Below are positions 44,401 through 55,082 of a stretch of 64,000 nt of DNA, piece after piece. The DNA comes from Atkinsonella hypoxylon (taxonomy: Eukaryota; Ascomycota; Sordariomycetes; Hypocreales; Clavicipitaceae). How positions within the stretch are numbered: position 1 is the stretch's first letter; each line of letters begins with the position of its first letter. The notes beneath the pieces are model-generated. The model saw nothing but the letters and a program-made list of their open reading frames with translations, did not search any database and had not been told where the DNA came from. The stretch is from the NCBI GenBank assembly GCA_000729835.1, contig JFHB01000016.1:235717-299716 (forward strand), read 5' to 3'. Both the position numbers and the translations under genes were made by a program.

Positions 44401-47001
44401 CTTCATCACAGCGTCATTTAATCAAGCACGTTTGACTGGAATATGGATTGAATTTCACAGGGAAGTCATCTGGGAAGGCGGGGAATATATTGTATCATGA
44501 TGTTGTAGCGTCGTTAATGTATCGACTGAGGTATTTAATATCCGTCACACGTACGGCAAGTTTTCGCACCCCGCAAAACGCCTTGTTCACCGTGTTTGAT
44601 TCTAAGGCCGTTGAGTAAACGTCCGGATGCAATAGCGGGTGCTATGAGAGACTAGGGAGATGGTTGAAATCTGTAAGTTAACTGACCGAGTTGTAACCAG
44701 TTCCACTCTGCAGCATTGCCTTTGCGGGCTGTAACGCTTCTAGCTTGCTGGACATGCACGCTCGTCATGCTGCGCTAAGGGTTAAGAATCAAACGAAATC
44801 CAAGCAGGCAAACCGATTATATTATGGCTCAAATCCCGTAGATGATAAGGAGCGATGGTGTTGGATGACGATGGTAACCGGGATGGCGGAGAGGCCTGCA
44901 TGCATGTCAAATGACGGACTAAAAGCGAACTAGGGGTTCGCCGGTGGATCATGTGGCATGATAGCAGCCCGGTGTCATGGCTTCGCCTCTAAGCCGGATA
45001 GTTCTTCCGGTGGCCGATTCAATGAAGATTAATCCTTATCCGTGCAGCCACCTCGATCGCCTTCTTGTGGGATGGTAACCCTCTGTTTCACGATATCCAG
45101 TGTTGCCAGCTTAGGTACATCGACTTTCATATAGGGGTGATCAAAAGGGAAACGGCCCAGGCCAGTTGAGATCAGTCGTCAGTCATCTTCCGTGATTTTC
45201 AATGTACTTATTTGTTTATGAACCCGCAACGGCCACTATCTTACATGGTGGTAAATATAAGCCCTCTCTGACTAGTTTTTGGAAAATGATCCACGTCAAT
45301 CCAGATGCTGGTGAAGGAGGACTGCGGAGACTTGTTTTCAAAGGTCCTTCGACAAACTTCTCGATGCCTCTCAGAAAACGTAGGTCCATAAGTTTTGCGC
45401 CAAGGTTTGCCGCCAAGCTCTCTTGTCGATGTAGAATGTCTTGAATGAAGACGTCAGAAGGGACTCTGCCTTATTGGGGATTTGTTCTTCATCGCATCTT
45501 GTGGCGACCGCTAATCTAATGACCCAGGAACACTACGTACGAGAAAATTGGAATGCTAATATCGTATTTCAATATTGCACCCCAGGTTGTTCTTTATCAC
45601 GCTCCAAGTGTGGCTTGAGAAAAGAAGAATCAGAGACAATGCAGCACACTACCAGGCGTGTTTAAGTTGGTGCAGTGACAAGACAGCAAAACCAGAAGAG
45701 GAATTCATAAAGATGGCGATGAAGCGCAAAGTGCTCATCACATAACTTTAGGGCTCAAGCGCGGGATTCACGTTCATGTATTGTTAAACGAGTTGGCGAC
45801 TGAAGCTGGTGTGTAATCGACGCATTTACTTTAAAACAGTTCACGATCGATCTTGGCTTTCCGTATCTGGGGTTGCAATTATAGGTAGTTATAGGGAGAA
45901 GTGTTGGGCAACGTATGACATGCGGGTCATTCTTTGACCCGGAGGAGAATAAAAGAAAAGGAGAATGATCTGCAGCCTTTCGGAGAAAAGGCAAGAGGTT
46001 CCTCCATTCGAGTTAAATTGAAACTGAGACCATGTAGTCGACAGTACGGAGGGAGTACATACAGAATAAGACGAATCGACATCGGCATTGACATCAATAC
46101 CGTGGCCGAGTCCCATTTTACTACGACATAGAGTCTCTCGATATACTTGAACGACGCCGTGATAAACTATATGCATGCGCTGGAAAATATAAACCACCCA
46201 AGGATGAGAATGGGACGGGGACGGGGACGGGAACGGAAACAAAGACCAAAAATTCCACTCCACTCGCCATTATTTGACATCACCAGGCTGTAATGTAAAC
46301 CTTGTCGCTGCGTCTTGGCCATTATTCAACTATATTGACCCTTAATGCCTTTGATAACGGCCCAGCAGCCTAATCATGTGCTTCAACTTCCATAATGAAC
46401 ACAATGACACTTTTGGCGAAGCCTAAAACGGAGTACAGGGTAAATGCTTGTCAATGGGCCTCATCTAAGTGAATAGGTCAAGAGACAAATATTCTCAGCT
46501 AGATTCTTTCTTTCGGAAATTGTAGTTTTCTTCCCCGGCTCGATTCTCACCACGTCGCTGCCTTGGACATCACTCGCAAAAGATGATATCGATGTAAGCT
46601 TTTTTTCTTGTTATCATGTGCTGCATGCCCAGCTAGCTAGCTATCACGGCAGCAAGGACATTCTCAACGCACCAAGGCAGGTCTATCCCCACTTTATCGC
46701 AAAAAACCCCAATACTGACGGAGTTTTTAATTGCTGTCCAAAATTTTTTTTTCCTTTTTTTTCTTCTCAAACCTGAGCTTCATCAGTGAATAATCCCTCG
46801 TGGAATACTTCCGTACTAACCAGACCCACCTCTCCTCCTCTCCTCGTTGGCTCAGTAACTAGCGCAACTCCAGAAGCAGCCTGACCCCTCCTCCACCGCC
46901 CGGCACATGCCCGCCAAATCGCACTCAGGAAATCCAGTCACGAAGCACGAGACGCTGCCGCCAAAACCTTCCAAAACGTCCCTACATACCCACGGCCAAC
47001 A

Positions 47002-47533
47002 ATGTCCGACCGGCCTAACCACCGCGGCGGAAGAGGAGGCGCAAGCACCAGAGGAGCCCGTGGTGGTGCTCGCGGCGGCCGAGAAGTCGGCGCCGACAAG
47101 GGCGAGAAGCCCAAGAAGGAGAATATCCTCGATCTGGCCAAGTACCTGGACAAGGAGATCATGGTCAAGTTCAACGGCGGTCGAGAAGTGACGGGCACAC
47201 TAAAGGGCTACGACGCGCTGATGAATCTGGTCTTGGATGAGGTCAAGGAGACTGTGCGAGGTCGGTTGCTTATTCCCCCCCTCCCCCGGTGTCACGCATC
47301 GCTCATCGGTTTGTACCATTTTCGAAAGAAAAAATTGAAAATGAAAATGAAAATGATCATCACGTACGTGCGGACAAACATTTTGCTAACTTTGAGCGTG
47401 CTCAGATGAGGAAGGGAACGAATCTACGCGGCCGCTGGGTCTTGTCGTCGCTCGAGGAACGCTTCTTGTCGTCATTATGCCTGTTGATGGAAGCGAAGAG
47501 ATCGCTAACCCTTTTGCCCAACCTGATGAATAG
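47002..47533 (+). CDS. LSM7: Sm-like protein LSm7
   Basis: Exons 47002-47260 and 47406-47533 give 128 residues. An Arg/Gly-rich N-terminus (GGRGGASTRGARGGARGGR) precedes the Sm fold. Sm motif 1 is LAKYLDKEIMVKFNGGREVTGTLKGYDALMNLVLDE and Sm motif 2, after the intron, is LGLVVARGTLLVVIMP. The protein joins the Lsm1-7 ring, which binds deadenylated mRNA 3' ends for decapping, and the Lsm2-8 ring of U6 snRNA. The start at 47,002 has A at -3; an upstream ATG at 46,907 opens an overlapping frame. The RGG-like N-terminus is longer than in yeast Lsm7. Confidence 0.93.
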
Positions 47534-48274
47534 GCTCATTTGGCCCTTGATTCGCTTCACGTTCCTTCAGAGACATAGAGCCAAGATTGGTCGTTGATGA
47601 TCTAGACCAATGGTCGAAACTGGAAGCGGGTGGTCTGCTGGTGCGGGGGGGAAAAGGAATCCTAACCCGCAACTCCAACTTTTTATGGAAAGCCATTCTA
47701 CAACCGGATTCTTAACCGAGATCTACTGTAAAAATCACGGGATGCAGCCGCGGAGAATATCCCGTCCATGACCTTGAATTTGCAGGTCATCCTGGAAGAG
47801 TTACGACTTTAGGGGAAGGAGCTAAAGACGTCACGACGAGACCGATGTATTACATGATATACCTGGAACAACAAAATGGCTCTAGCCAATCGAATGAAAA
47901 TAGATGTATTGTTTTATTTTTATATTATTTCTTGTCTTTTTTGTTTTCAAAGATATTCATCTGCGTGTTCCCCCCTCTCTGCGAGTCTCACTCTCTGCGG
48001 ATGTGCAATACCTCAGTCCGTTACCACGTCCATATACATTGTCCCTCCTGACGTCACAAACCCTCAATATTCTACACCGCTTCGTAACCAAAAAGAACAA
48101 AGCTGCTGTATTCACAACGCAAAGTCGCCAACACGGAGCCACTCTCATAAACGCACACCACGTGTCTACTCAATCCCTCTATTGATTCTCGGTGGGGCCC
48201 CTGGTTTCGCAGTCCTCGGAAAACTACATGTGCGCGCTCTTCGATCTGCGCGGCGGCGTGGTATGTAGTGTCTT
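47534..48274. other. Convergent intergenic region
   Basis: Shared 3' side of LSM7 and PAN3. A T-rich tract lies at about 47,910-47,950. Overlapping forward frames at 47,845-48,268 have no motif. Confidence 0.5.
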
Positions 48275-50556
48275 CTAGACACCTCTTCCCGACTTGCTAC
48301 TCTTCTGGAGCTCGCTGAATGCATTTCCCAGTTGCTTCTTCAGCTCCTTGTAGCTGACGATGAAGCTAGTCTGCTCGTCACGACTGGTCAGACAAATATT
48401 TTCGTCCGTTCCCGCGTCCAGCCTGTTGAGACAGCGGAGCATGTGGCCCATGTCGAGGAGGGGATTCCCTTTGCTGTCAACCTGGTGGAACACGTAGTCT
48501 CGGAAGAGCTTGAGCATGTACCGCTCGCCGTTTTCAGACCACGCTCTGTCGCCGTCGAACTCTTGGCGCTCGTTGATGGTGCCGAGTTTCATGAGGAGGC
48601 GGGCGATTCTGCCGTTTTCAAGCTCGCGGTAGAGTTCCGAGTTGAGCTCGTCGGCTTGGTGCTGACTTTGGTCGAACGTGGTGACGATGTGCCCGGCGAT
48701 GCCGCGGATGAATTCTTCGATGCCCTTTTGGGCGGGAGGCTGAGCGAGCGTGAGAAGCCAGATGATTGTGTCGCGGAGTTCGACAGAGTATGAGCGGCTC
48801 ATTTGTTCGATGGAGGCGTTGAGATTAGTTAGTTGAGAGGGGAGGGTGCTGGTCGCGAGACAGAGGATGGTACGGCCAAACTGGACGAAGTCCTCTTGCT
48901 GCAGTTCTTGGACGGGACGCCTCATTTCAAACTGGACGACATCGAGGATGGAGCAAGCGTTGAGTCTGATGCGATTCTTGTCGGTGAGGATGATCTTGGT
49001 GACGTCGATGCATCGCGCTGCTAAATTGAGAGAGTGAATTGTCTTTAGAGCGTTAGCAATCTGAGATATATAACCCCAGAGGATTGTCTCGGACACCGGC
49101 GACCTGGCTTGATAACGATTTCCTGGCCCGGCGGATGCTGCTGGGCTCAAATGGGCTTCAGCCAACGTCCTTGACAGCGGATGGTAGTCTTGGACGAATA
49201 TCAGCGAACTATCACCGAATGCGCGTGTTGTAAAGGCATCGTGAATCGTGACTACATTAGCATTATCCATTTTTCTCCATTCCTTGACTGATCTGATAGC
49301 GTGCTCGTTTGTTAGTCTAAAGCCTTCCAATCTGCGAAGACAATAGAGATTACCCGTCTTGGATGACACCGCCTTATACACCCAGCTGGGATGGCCAAAA
49401 ATATTTGCATTCTTGCGATGAGTCGTGTCCAGGGGCACGAGTGAGTGGTAGTTCTCCATCTGAGGAAGCTGTGAGTTGGGCATAACCTGCAACGCAGCCT
49501 CCGATTTTTTCTGCAACTCCTCCCGTAACTTGTCTGGCAGGAAGAAATCGTGAGACATCCGGTGATAGGGCATGAGGTCATCTCTGTGAGGGCCAACGGG
49601 AGCATACAAATGGTGCTGCAAAGGTTGAACAGGTGCAGCAAAGGCTCCAGAGCCGGGATAGTAGCCTGTGCCAGCGCCAGCCATAGCATGCTCGTCAGCG
49701 TACGGGTTGTAGTGAGCACCAGGAAGATTCTGGCCAACTGCGGCAATTGAGAAGGGATCATAAGTGACGGTGCTGTCCTGGCTAGTGCCATTGGATGTGG
49801 CCTAGAATCGGATTTTTGTTATTAGCCTGGTCGAGGCCAAAGAGATCAAAGGCCACTGAGTCGAGATTGCTACGTACCTGTGCATTCAGGTCAAACCCAG
49901 GGGTAAATTCGCGAATGGCAGCGGGATTAAACATGGCAGCATCAGCATCAGCAGATATGGCCGGTGAAGCTGGGAATTTAGGTCATTAGTTCCATCTCGC
50001 AATCAAGCGTTTCGTGTCCATCCGTACCTGCCAAGCCTCTTGGTGTGAATGTCGGCGCATTGGCGGCTTGTGTAGAGAAGGTAGGTTTTTTGGCAGAATG
50101 CTGCAGATTTGCAGGAGTAAAAGAAGGAGATTCGACATTGAGAGCTTTTCGAGACCTGATTTCGCCAGTATGTCAGTGGCGTATTGATGGTTGGCTAGTG
50201 ACTATTTGCATGACTAATAGCATTTCATTCGGGTTGGGACACGCTGGGCTTCTAGGGACAATCAGGACGAGCATCGAATCAGTGAGGCGTACATGTCTGT
50301 CTGGTTTGAGTTGTTTTTGTTTTGGACATGGGAGAATGTACAGCCCGAGTCTTCGTATCGACAGTGACCGTAGATCAGGACATTTCGGCAGAGGGTTTCC
50401 CTATTTTCAACTGCTGAGAGTATAGACTTAGTCCATGGACGACGTGTCCCTTGATTATGGGGAGTCGCAGGGCCTAATCATACCGCGCCCCTTTGGCTTT
50501 GGGGACGAACCTGCCGGGCGCCTGAGATCTGAAACTGCGAATCGCGACGCCGCCAT
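48275..50556 (-). CDS. PAN3: PAN2-PAN3 deadenylase subunit PAN3
   Basis: Exons 50556-50484, 50410-50293, 50155-50028, 49969-49878 and 49801-48275 give 645 residues, the usual fungal length. The N-terminus carries a C3H zinc finger (ETLCRNVLIYGHCRYEDSG then CTFSH, about 28-50) that binds poly(A). A disordered linker follows with the PAM2-like AMFNPAAIREFTPGF for poly(A)-binding protein. The pseudokinase domain starts near YHSLVPLD and contains HPSWVYKAVSSKTG and NLAARCIDVTKIILT, where HRD and DFG catalytic motifs are missing as expected. A coiled coil (RELENGRIARLLMKLGTINE) and the C-terminal knob domain end the protein. It recruits PAN2 for first-phase poly(A) trimming. Confidence 0.96.
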
Positions 50557-52107
50557 TGTCCAACTAGGTGACAAAGAGGCGATTCCGGCTCCGGTGGTCG
50601 GCTTTACGACGTCTAAGATCCATCAGCAAGCGGTTTCGGAAGCTAGAATTATAACCACTTCGTGAAGTCGTGGAGAAGACTTGGAGATTGGCTCGTCATG
50701 GCAGGGCGGCGGGGGGGTTGCCGTTGCTGTGGATCGATAATGAGGGACAGGCGCGTGGCGCGCGTACCTTGGTGAAGCAGTCATCTGCCATAGCTCAATT
50801 GATCGCAGGAGCCCTGAGCCCATTTACAGAAATTGACTTGAAAGAGACCTCTGAGTCGGTCTCAGTGTGGATGGGTTGCGACGCAGAGGAAGTTGCGGGC
50901 GAGCAAAAGAAGGCGAAGGGCGTCGGCGATGGTGATGGAGACGGACGCTGGTAAGGAACGGTGGGAGTTGGTACTTAGATGGAGGGTTGTGGTTCCACGT
51001 ACGCTAGGTACCTTGATGAACCATTGACAAATTAAACGAGACATTAGGCCTGCCTACCCATATTAGTAGCGTACGTAGCATTGGAGGGGAGGGTCTATGA
51101 TGTGTCTGATAATTTGTCGGCCCCTTGATAGGGAACTGGCTGGACTGGAATTGGAGGTGGGGTCTGCTCTGCGATTCGCAATGGCTCAATTGCAAGTCAG
51201 TGTCTGGTCGTGTTAACTAATGAACCGACCAGACGGACCAGACAGACGGCTGGAGTAAGGTACCAGCTGCTGCACAGCATTTCCACAGCATTTCAGCAGC
51301 CCTATTTGACATTCATTGGTCACCAACGTACTTCGTACGCCAACGTCATTCTGCAGAGTTCCGAAACACTGTATTCACCCCCGGTTTGTTTTTAATTCTT
51401 TTTTTTCTTTTTTTTTTTTTAGGAGCAATTTGACTCAAGTGTCTACTCTGGGTTTGCTCACCTGATGCATAAGCTTCTCTTGGCCACTAAGTCCTGGTGT
51501 TTTACTTGAGGCTTTCTCTTCGACGCACAAAGTTTTATTCATGCGCCGGGGGCTTGCTGCCTAAAAGTGTTACGAAATAATATAATTCTTGTCCAGGGTA
51601 CCCCGGGAATTTATCGTACCAGACACATCTGTATGGCGTTGATCATATATATATATACCACTTCCCCAACGCTGCTGTCGGCAGAGGGGCCAGAAGCGGC
51701 AACATACGAGCTGTTTTCTTTTAGAGATGACGCGAAGCACATGCATATTTCTTTCCCCCTCAATCTCCGTTATAACTACTGTCTGTCGCAATTGAAAAAT
51801 ATCAAAGCTTTAAATTCGAGCTACCTCGTCCCCCACTCCTCAAAGCTAGACTGGGCCCCACTAGCATAGAAGTAGTCCATACGTCCTTCCTACTTCCTCG
51901 GAGGCCTGCGCCTGCGCCCCGTCCTTGTCACAGCATAGCCTCCTTTGCATTGTCCGGCCTTGGAGCTTCTTGAGCACATAGCTTTCAGGAACAAACGCCA
52001 ATACAGAAGTAATCGGAACAACTCTCTGCTTCACTTGACGTAAATGATTGCTAGCTAACCTTGCTCGCCTCAACCAAGCCCGTGGCACTGCCGCTGCAGC
52101 CCTGATC
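50557..52107. other. Divergent promoter region
   Basis: About 1.55 kb between the PAN3 and UBX-protein starts. A T-rich tract lies at 51,390-51,420 and a short TA repeat at about 51,645. Overlapping frames have no motif. It probably contains both promoters and long leaders. Confidence 0.5.
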
Positions 52108-53778
52108 ATGGCCGACGCGGGCGATGACGTGGGAAAGCTGTCCCCAACACAGCAGGAAGCACTTCAGCAGTACATTCAAGTCACCAACCAACAGGTTGCG
52201 GAAGCAGTTCCCTTGCTGCAGAGGTCTCAATGGAACGTTCAGGTAAGGAATCGACTCCCAGACCCGTTTCCCTCCTCCTCTGCTCAGGCTCGTCATCACT
52301 CATGCGTCAAACAGATTGCCATCGCCAAGTTTTTCGATGGCGACGGCCCTGATCCACTCGCCGAAGCCATAGCGACACAAAATATTCCACGGACGTCACC
52401 GAGACACGAGAATTTGCAGGAGAGCTTACTCGCCGCTGAGGGCTTTACTCCTCGACCAGATCGTCAAAGTCGAACCGACGTAGCTCCTCGAATTGTTCCC
52501 CAGGCACCCGTCACACATCGACCACCATGGCTGATAGGCCTACTTCTTGCACCCTTTGGCTGGAGTTGGCGAGCAGTGTCGACCATTTTTCGAACATTCT
52601 GGTACATGTTATCCTTACTCCCGGTCTCGGTTCGACCTCGAGTCGTAACCAGTCGTATGTCGTCCGGGTTCAAGGACACAAGTGGCCGCCGAATGCTCAT
52701 GCCTCGCGACACTGCGGCCCGGTTCAAGCGCGAACTCGACGAAGAGTATGGCACGAATGAGCTTCCCTTTTACGAGGGCGGCTTAGCGCATGCTCACGAT
52801 TTGGCGAAGAAGGAGCTCAAATTCCTGCTTGTCGTCCTCCTGTCACCAGAGCACGATGACACTGCGCCCTTTATCCGCGACACTTTGCTGTCGCAAGACG
52901 TGGTAGACTATATCAAGGATCCTACGAACAATATCATACTATGGGGAGGAAACGTTCTGGACTCGGAAGCATACCAAGTGGCTACAGAATACAATTGCAC
53001 CAAGTTTCCATTCTCGGCACTTGTTTGTCTGACGCCGAAGGAAGGCAGTATGCGTATGGGTATTGTCAAACGCTTGGTCGGTCCCATGCCCGCATCAACA
53101 TACCTGTCGGAACTTCAGAACTCGGTTGAAAGATACGGGTCGGATCTGGACGGTGTCCGTGCGGAGCGGACCGCTCATGAGGTCGCTAGGAACTTACGGA
53201 ACGAGCAGGACTCGGCATATGAGCGATCACTGACGACAGATAGGGAAAGAGCGCGTCAGAAGAAAGAAGCGGCCGCCATGGCTGAAGCCGCCGAGGCGAA
53301 GGCTCGCCAAAAAGCTGAAGAGGCGGCTTTACTAGAGAAGCAGCGTCGGCAGTGGAGGATATGGCGAGCGACTAAGCTCCTGGCAGAACCATCAGCCAGC
53401 GACAAAAATGTGGTGCGGGTGGCGCTTAAGATGCCTGATGAATTCGCGGCAGCGGGGCGAGTCGTTCGGAAATTTCCGCAAGACGCGCCACTTGAAGAGC
53501 TGTACGCTTTTGTGGAGTGCTACGATATACTCCAACAGCAGGAGGATGGCGAAAGCGCTGACTCGGCGGTTGAAGCGCCGTCAGGATATGAGCACAAATA
53601 TGGGTTCCAAATAGCGTCGACGCTGCCACGCGTGGTGTTTTCGCCTAGCGCTACAGCCACGGTGGGAGAGAAGATTGGCAAGTCCGGGAACCTCATTGTC
53701 GAGCAATTGTCACCTGACTCGGATGGGGACGATGACGGTGATGACGATGACGACAATGACGAGGGCAGTGATGATTAG
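52108..53778 (+). CDS. ER-type UBX domain protein (Ubx2/UBXD8-like)
   Basis: Exons 52108-52242 and 52315-53778 give 532 residues. Order: UBA-like region at 8-52; a hydrophobic hairpin at 116-150 (PPWLIGLLLAPFGWSW, FWYMLSLL) that would insert in the ER or lipid-droplet membrane; a thioredoxin-like UAS domain (about 195-330; FLLVVLLSPEHDD, IILWGGNVLDSEAYQV); a charged coiled coil of Ala/Glu/Lys/Arg; and a UBX domain (about 400-500; NVVRVALKMPDEF, DAPLEELYAFVECY, FQIASTLPRVVF). It ends in an acidic Asp-rich tail. Such proteins recruit Cdc48/p97 to membranes in ER-associated degradation. The 72-nt intron keeps the frame open, so a retained form with 24 extra residues is possible. Confidence 0.9.
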   Translation: MADAGDDVGKLSPTQQEALQQYIQVTNQQVAEAVPLLQRSQWNVQVRNRLPDPFPSSSAQARHHSCVKQIAIAKFFDGDGPDPLAEAIATQNIPRTSPRHENLQESLLAAEGFTPRPDRQSRTDVAPRIVPQAPVTHRPPWLIGLLLAPFGWSWRAVSTIFRTFWYMLSLLPVSVRPRVVTSRMSSGFKDTSGRRMLMPRDTAARFKRELDEEYGTNELPFYEGGLAHAHDLAKKELKFLLVVLLSPEHDDTAPFIRDTLLSQDVVDYIKDPTNNIILWGGNVLDSEAYQVATEYNCTKFPFSALVCLTPKEGSMRMGIVKRLVGPMPASTYLSELQNSVERYGSDLDGVRAERTAHEVARNLRNEQDSAYERSLTTDRERARQKKEAAAMAEAAEAKARQKAEEAALLEKQRRQWRIWRATKLLAEPSASDKNVVRVALKMPDEFAAAGRVVRKFPQDAPLEELYAFVECYDILQQQEDGESADSAVEAPSGYEHKYGFQIASTLPRVVFSPSATATVGEKIGKSGNLIVEQLSPDSDGDDDGDDDDDNDEGSDD

Positions 53779-55082
53779 GCAACTTTCAGTACCGATATTT
53801 GGGATTGACCCGAACTAGTCTTAGGGTTATCATCCCATATTAGCATAGATTTAACATCCGTATTAGCGTGCGATTTTACGCCTTGAGGAATCTGTAGAAC
53901 ATGATGACGCTGCCCAGGTCATGGTACAGCACTGTTCTGAAGCACAGCTCACGTGCGCGAACCCAACGCAAGTCAGGATCTCTGCCTCAACCATGATTTT
54001 CGACTAAAAACAAAACCATGGCTACATTAACCAGTCCCGCTACGTCACCTACAACCCTTGCTTGAGGCGCAAACTCAAAAGCGGTTTCAACGCATCGAGG
54101 CGGCAGTGCATTGCGTAGCCGTTGAGGCTGTGCAGCAATAGTTGGATGGCAGTGGCTTGATGCTTGATGCGTGACCATGCCATACAATGAATGTTTGGCG
54201 GCCGTGCAATGCGATGGTTGTATTATCGAGGGTCTACGGAGGAAGTAATAAATACTCCGTATTAGCGTACGCACCTGCGTGCGCATTCACAGAACGCCAC
54301 GCGCGCCATCCACCTGCGGCGGGGGAGGGGGGGGGGGTGTGGTAGTTATGGTCTCGCCCGTTTTATGTGTACATACTTGGCAAGTGCTCTTCGATTCCTC
54401 GACTGGAACGTTTGAGCACATCACGGACTAGACGGCGAAAGCAACGAATTCAAAAAAAAAAAAAAGAAAAAGAAAGAAGGAAGAATAACAAGGACCTTAC
54501 CCAGCGGTCCAACCCTGTAGTTGCCGCTTTGGGTACCTACCTGGTGCCTTGCCTGCCTTGCCTGCCTGTCCGATCCCCCATCCTCATGCTCATCCTTCAT
54601 CCTCATGCTCATCTCCATCCCCATCTCCATCCCCATCCCCATCCCCACCCCCGTCCACGGCCACGGCGGCCCCCATCCTGGAAGTGGCCGAGCCTCTCGT
54701 TTCGGGACGCGGCCGACTCTTGAAGCCAGACTAACAAAAAAGTTCGTCACTCCGCACTACTACCGCTTGGCTGACGGAGGGCACTCCCCAGTAGGATTTC
54801 TGACGACTCGCAGCCTGGTTTCGACATCTTTTGTGCATCTCTGTCCGTTTGTCTCTCCTCCACCAACATTTGCCAGCTTGCGCGCCCGTTGTACAACCGT
54901 TGCTCAAGTCATCCGGTTGTCTACCGCAAACCTGCCCCCCTTGCGCCGACGCCTCCATCACCAAGAGCCCTACTTGAAACGCTTCAGACTGCGCCTCCTC
55001 TCCTCTCCAATCTCCCATTGTCTTGTCCATTTCGCAGGCGCTCCCACGACAGCTCTCTGAGTCGGACACTTCTACATTCACG
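53779..55082. other. Intergenic with low-complexity runs
   Basis: Holds a G-run near 54,325-54,337, an A-run near 54,454-54,466 and a C-rich CCATCCCCAT-like repeat at 54,600-54,650. The pyrimidine-rich stretch before 55,083 is the likely leader of the VHS/GAT gene. One TACTCCGTA lies at 54,253. Confidence 0.5.

Larger units (their letters stand above)
43574..47001. other. Long gene-free region
   Basis: Contains T-runs near 43,758, the mariner relic at about 44,220-44,400, the 20-bp repeat at 44,116, and the promoter of LSM7. Frames at 45,202-45,444 and 45,889-46,263 have no recognised motif. Much of it appears to be decayed sequence. Confidence 0.5.
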
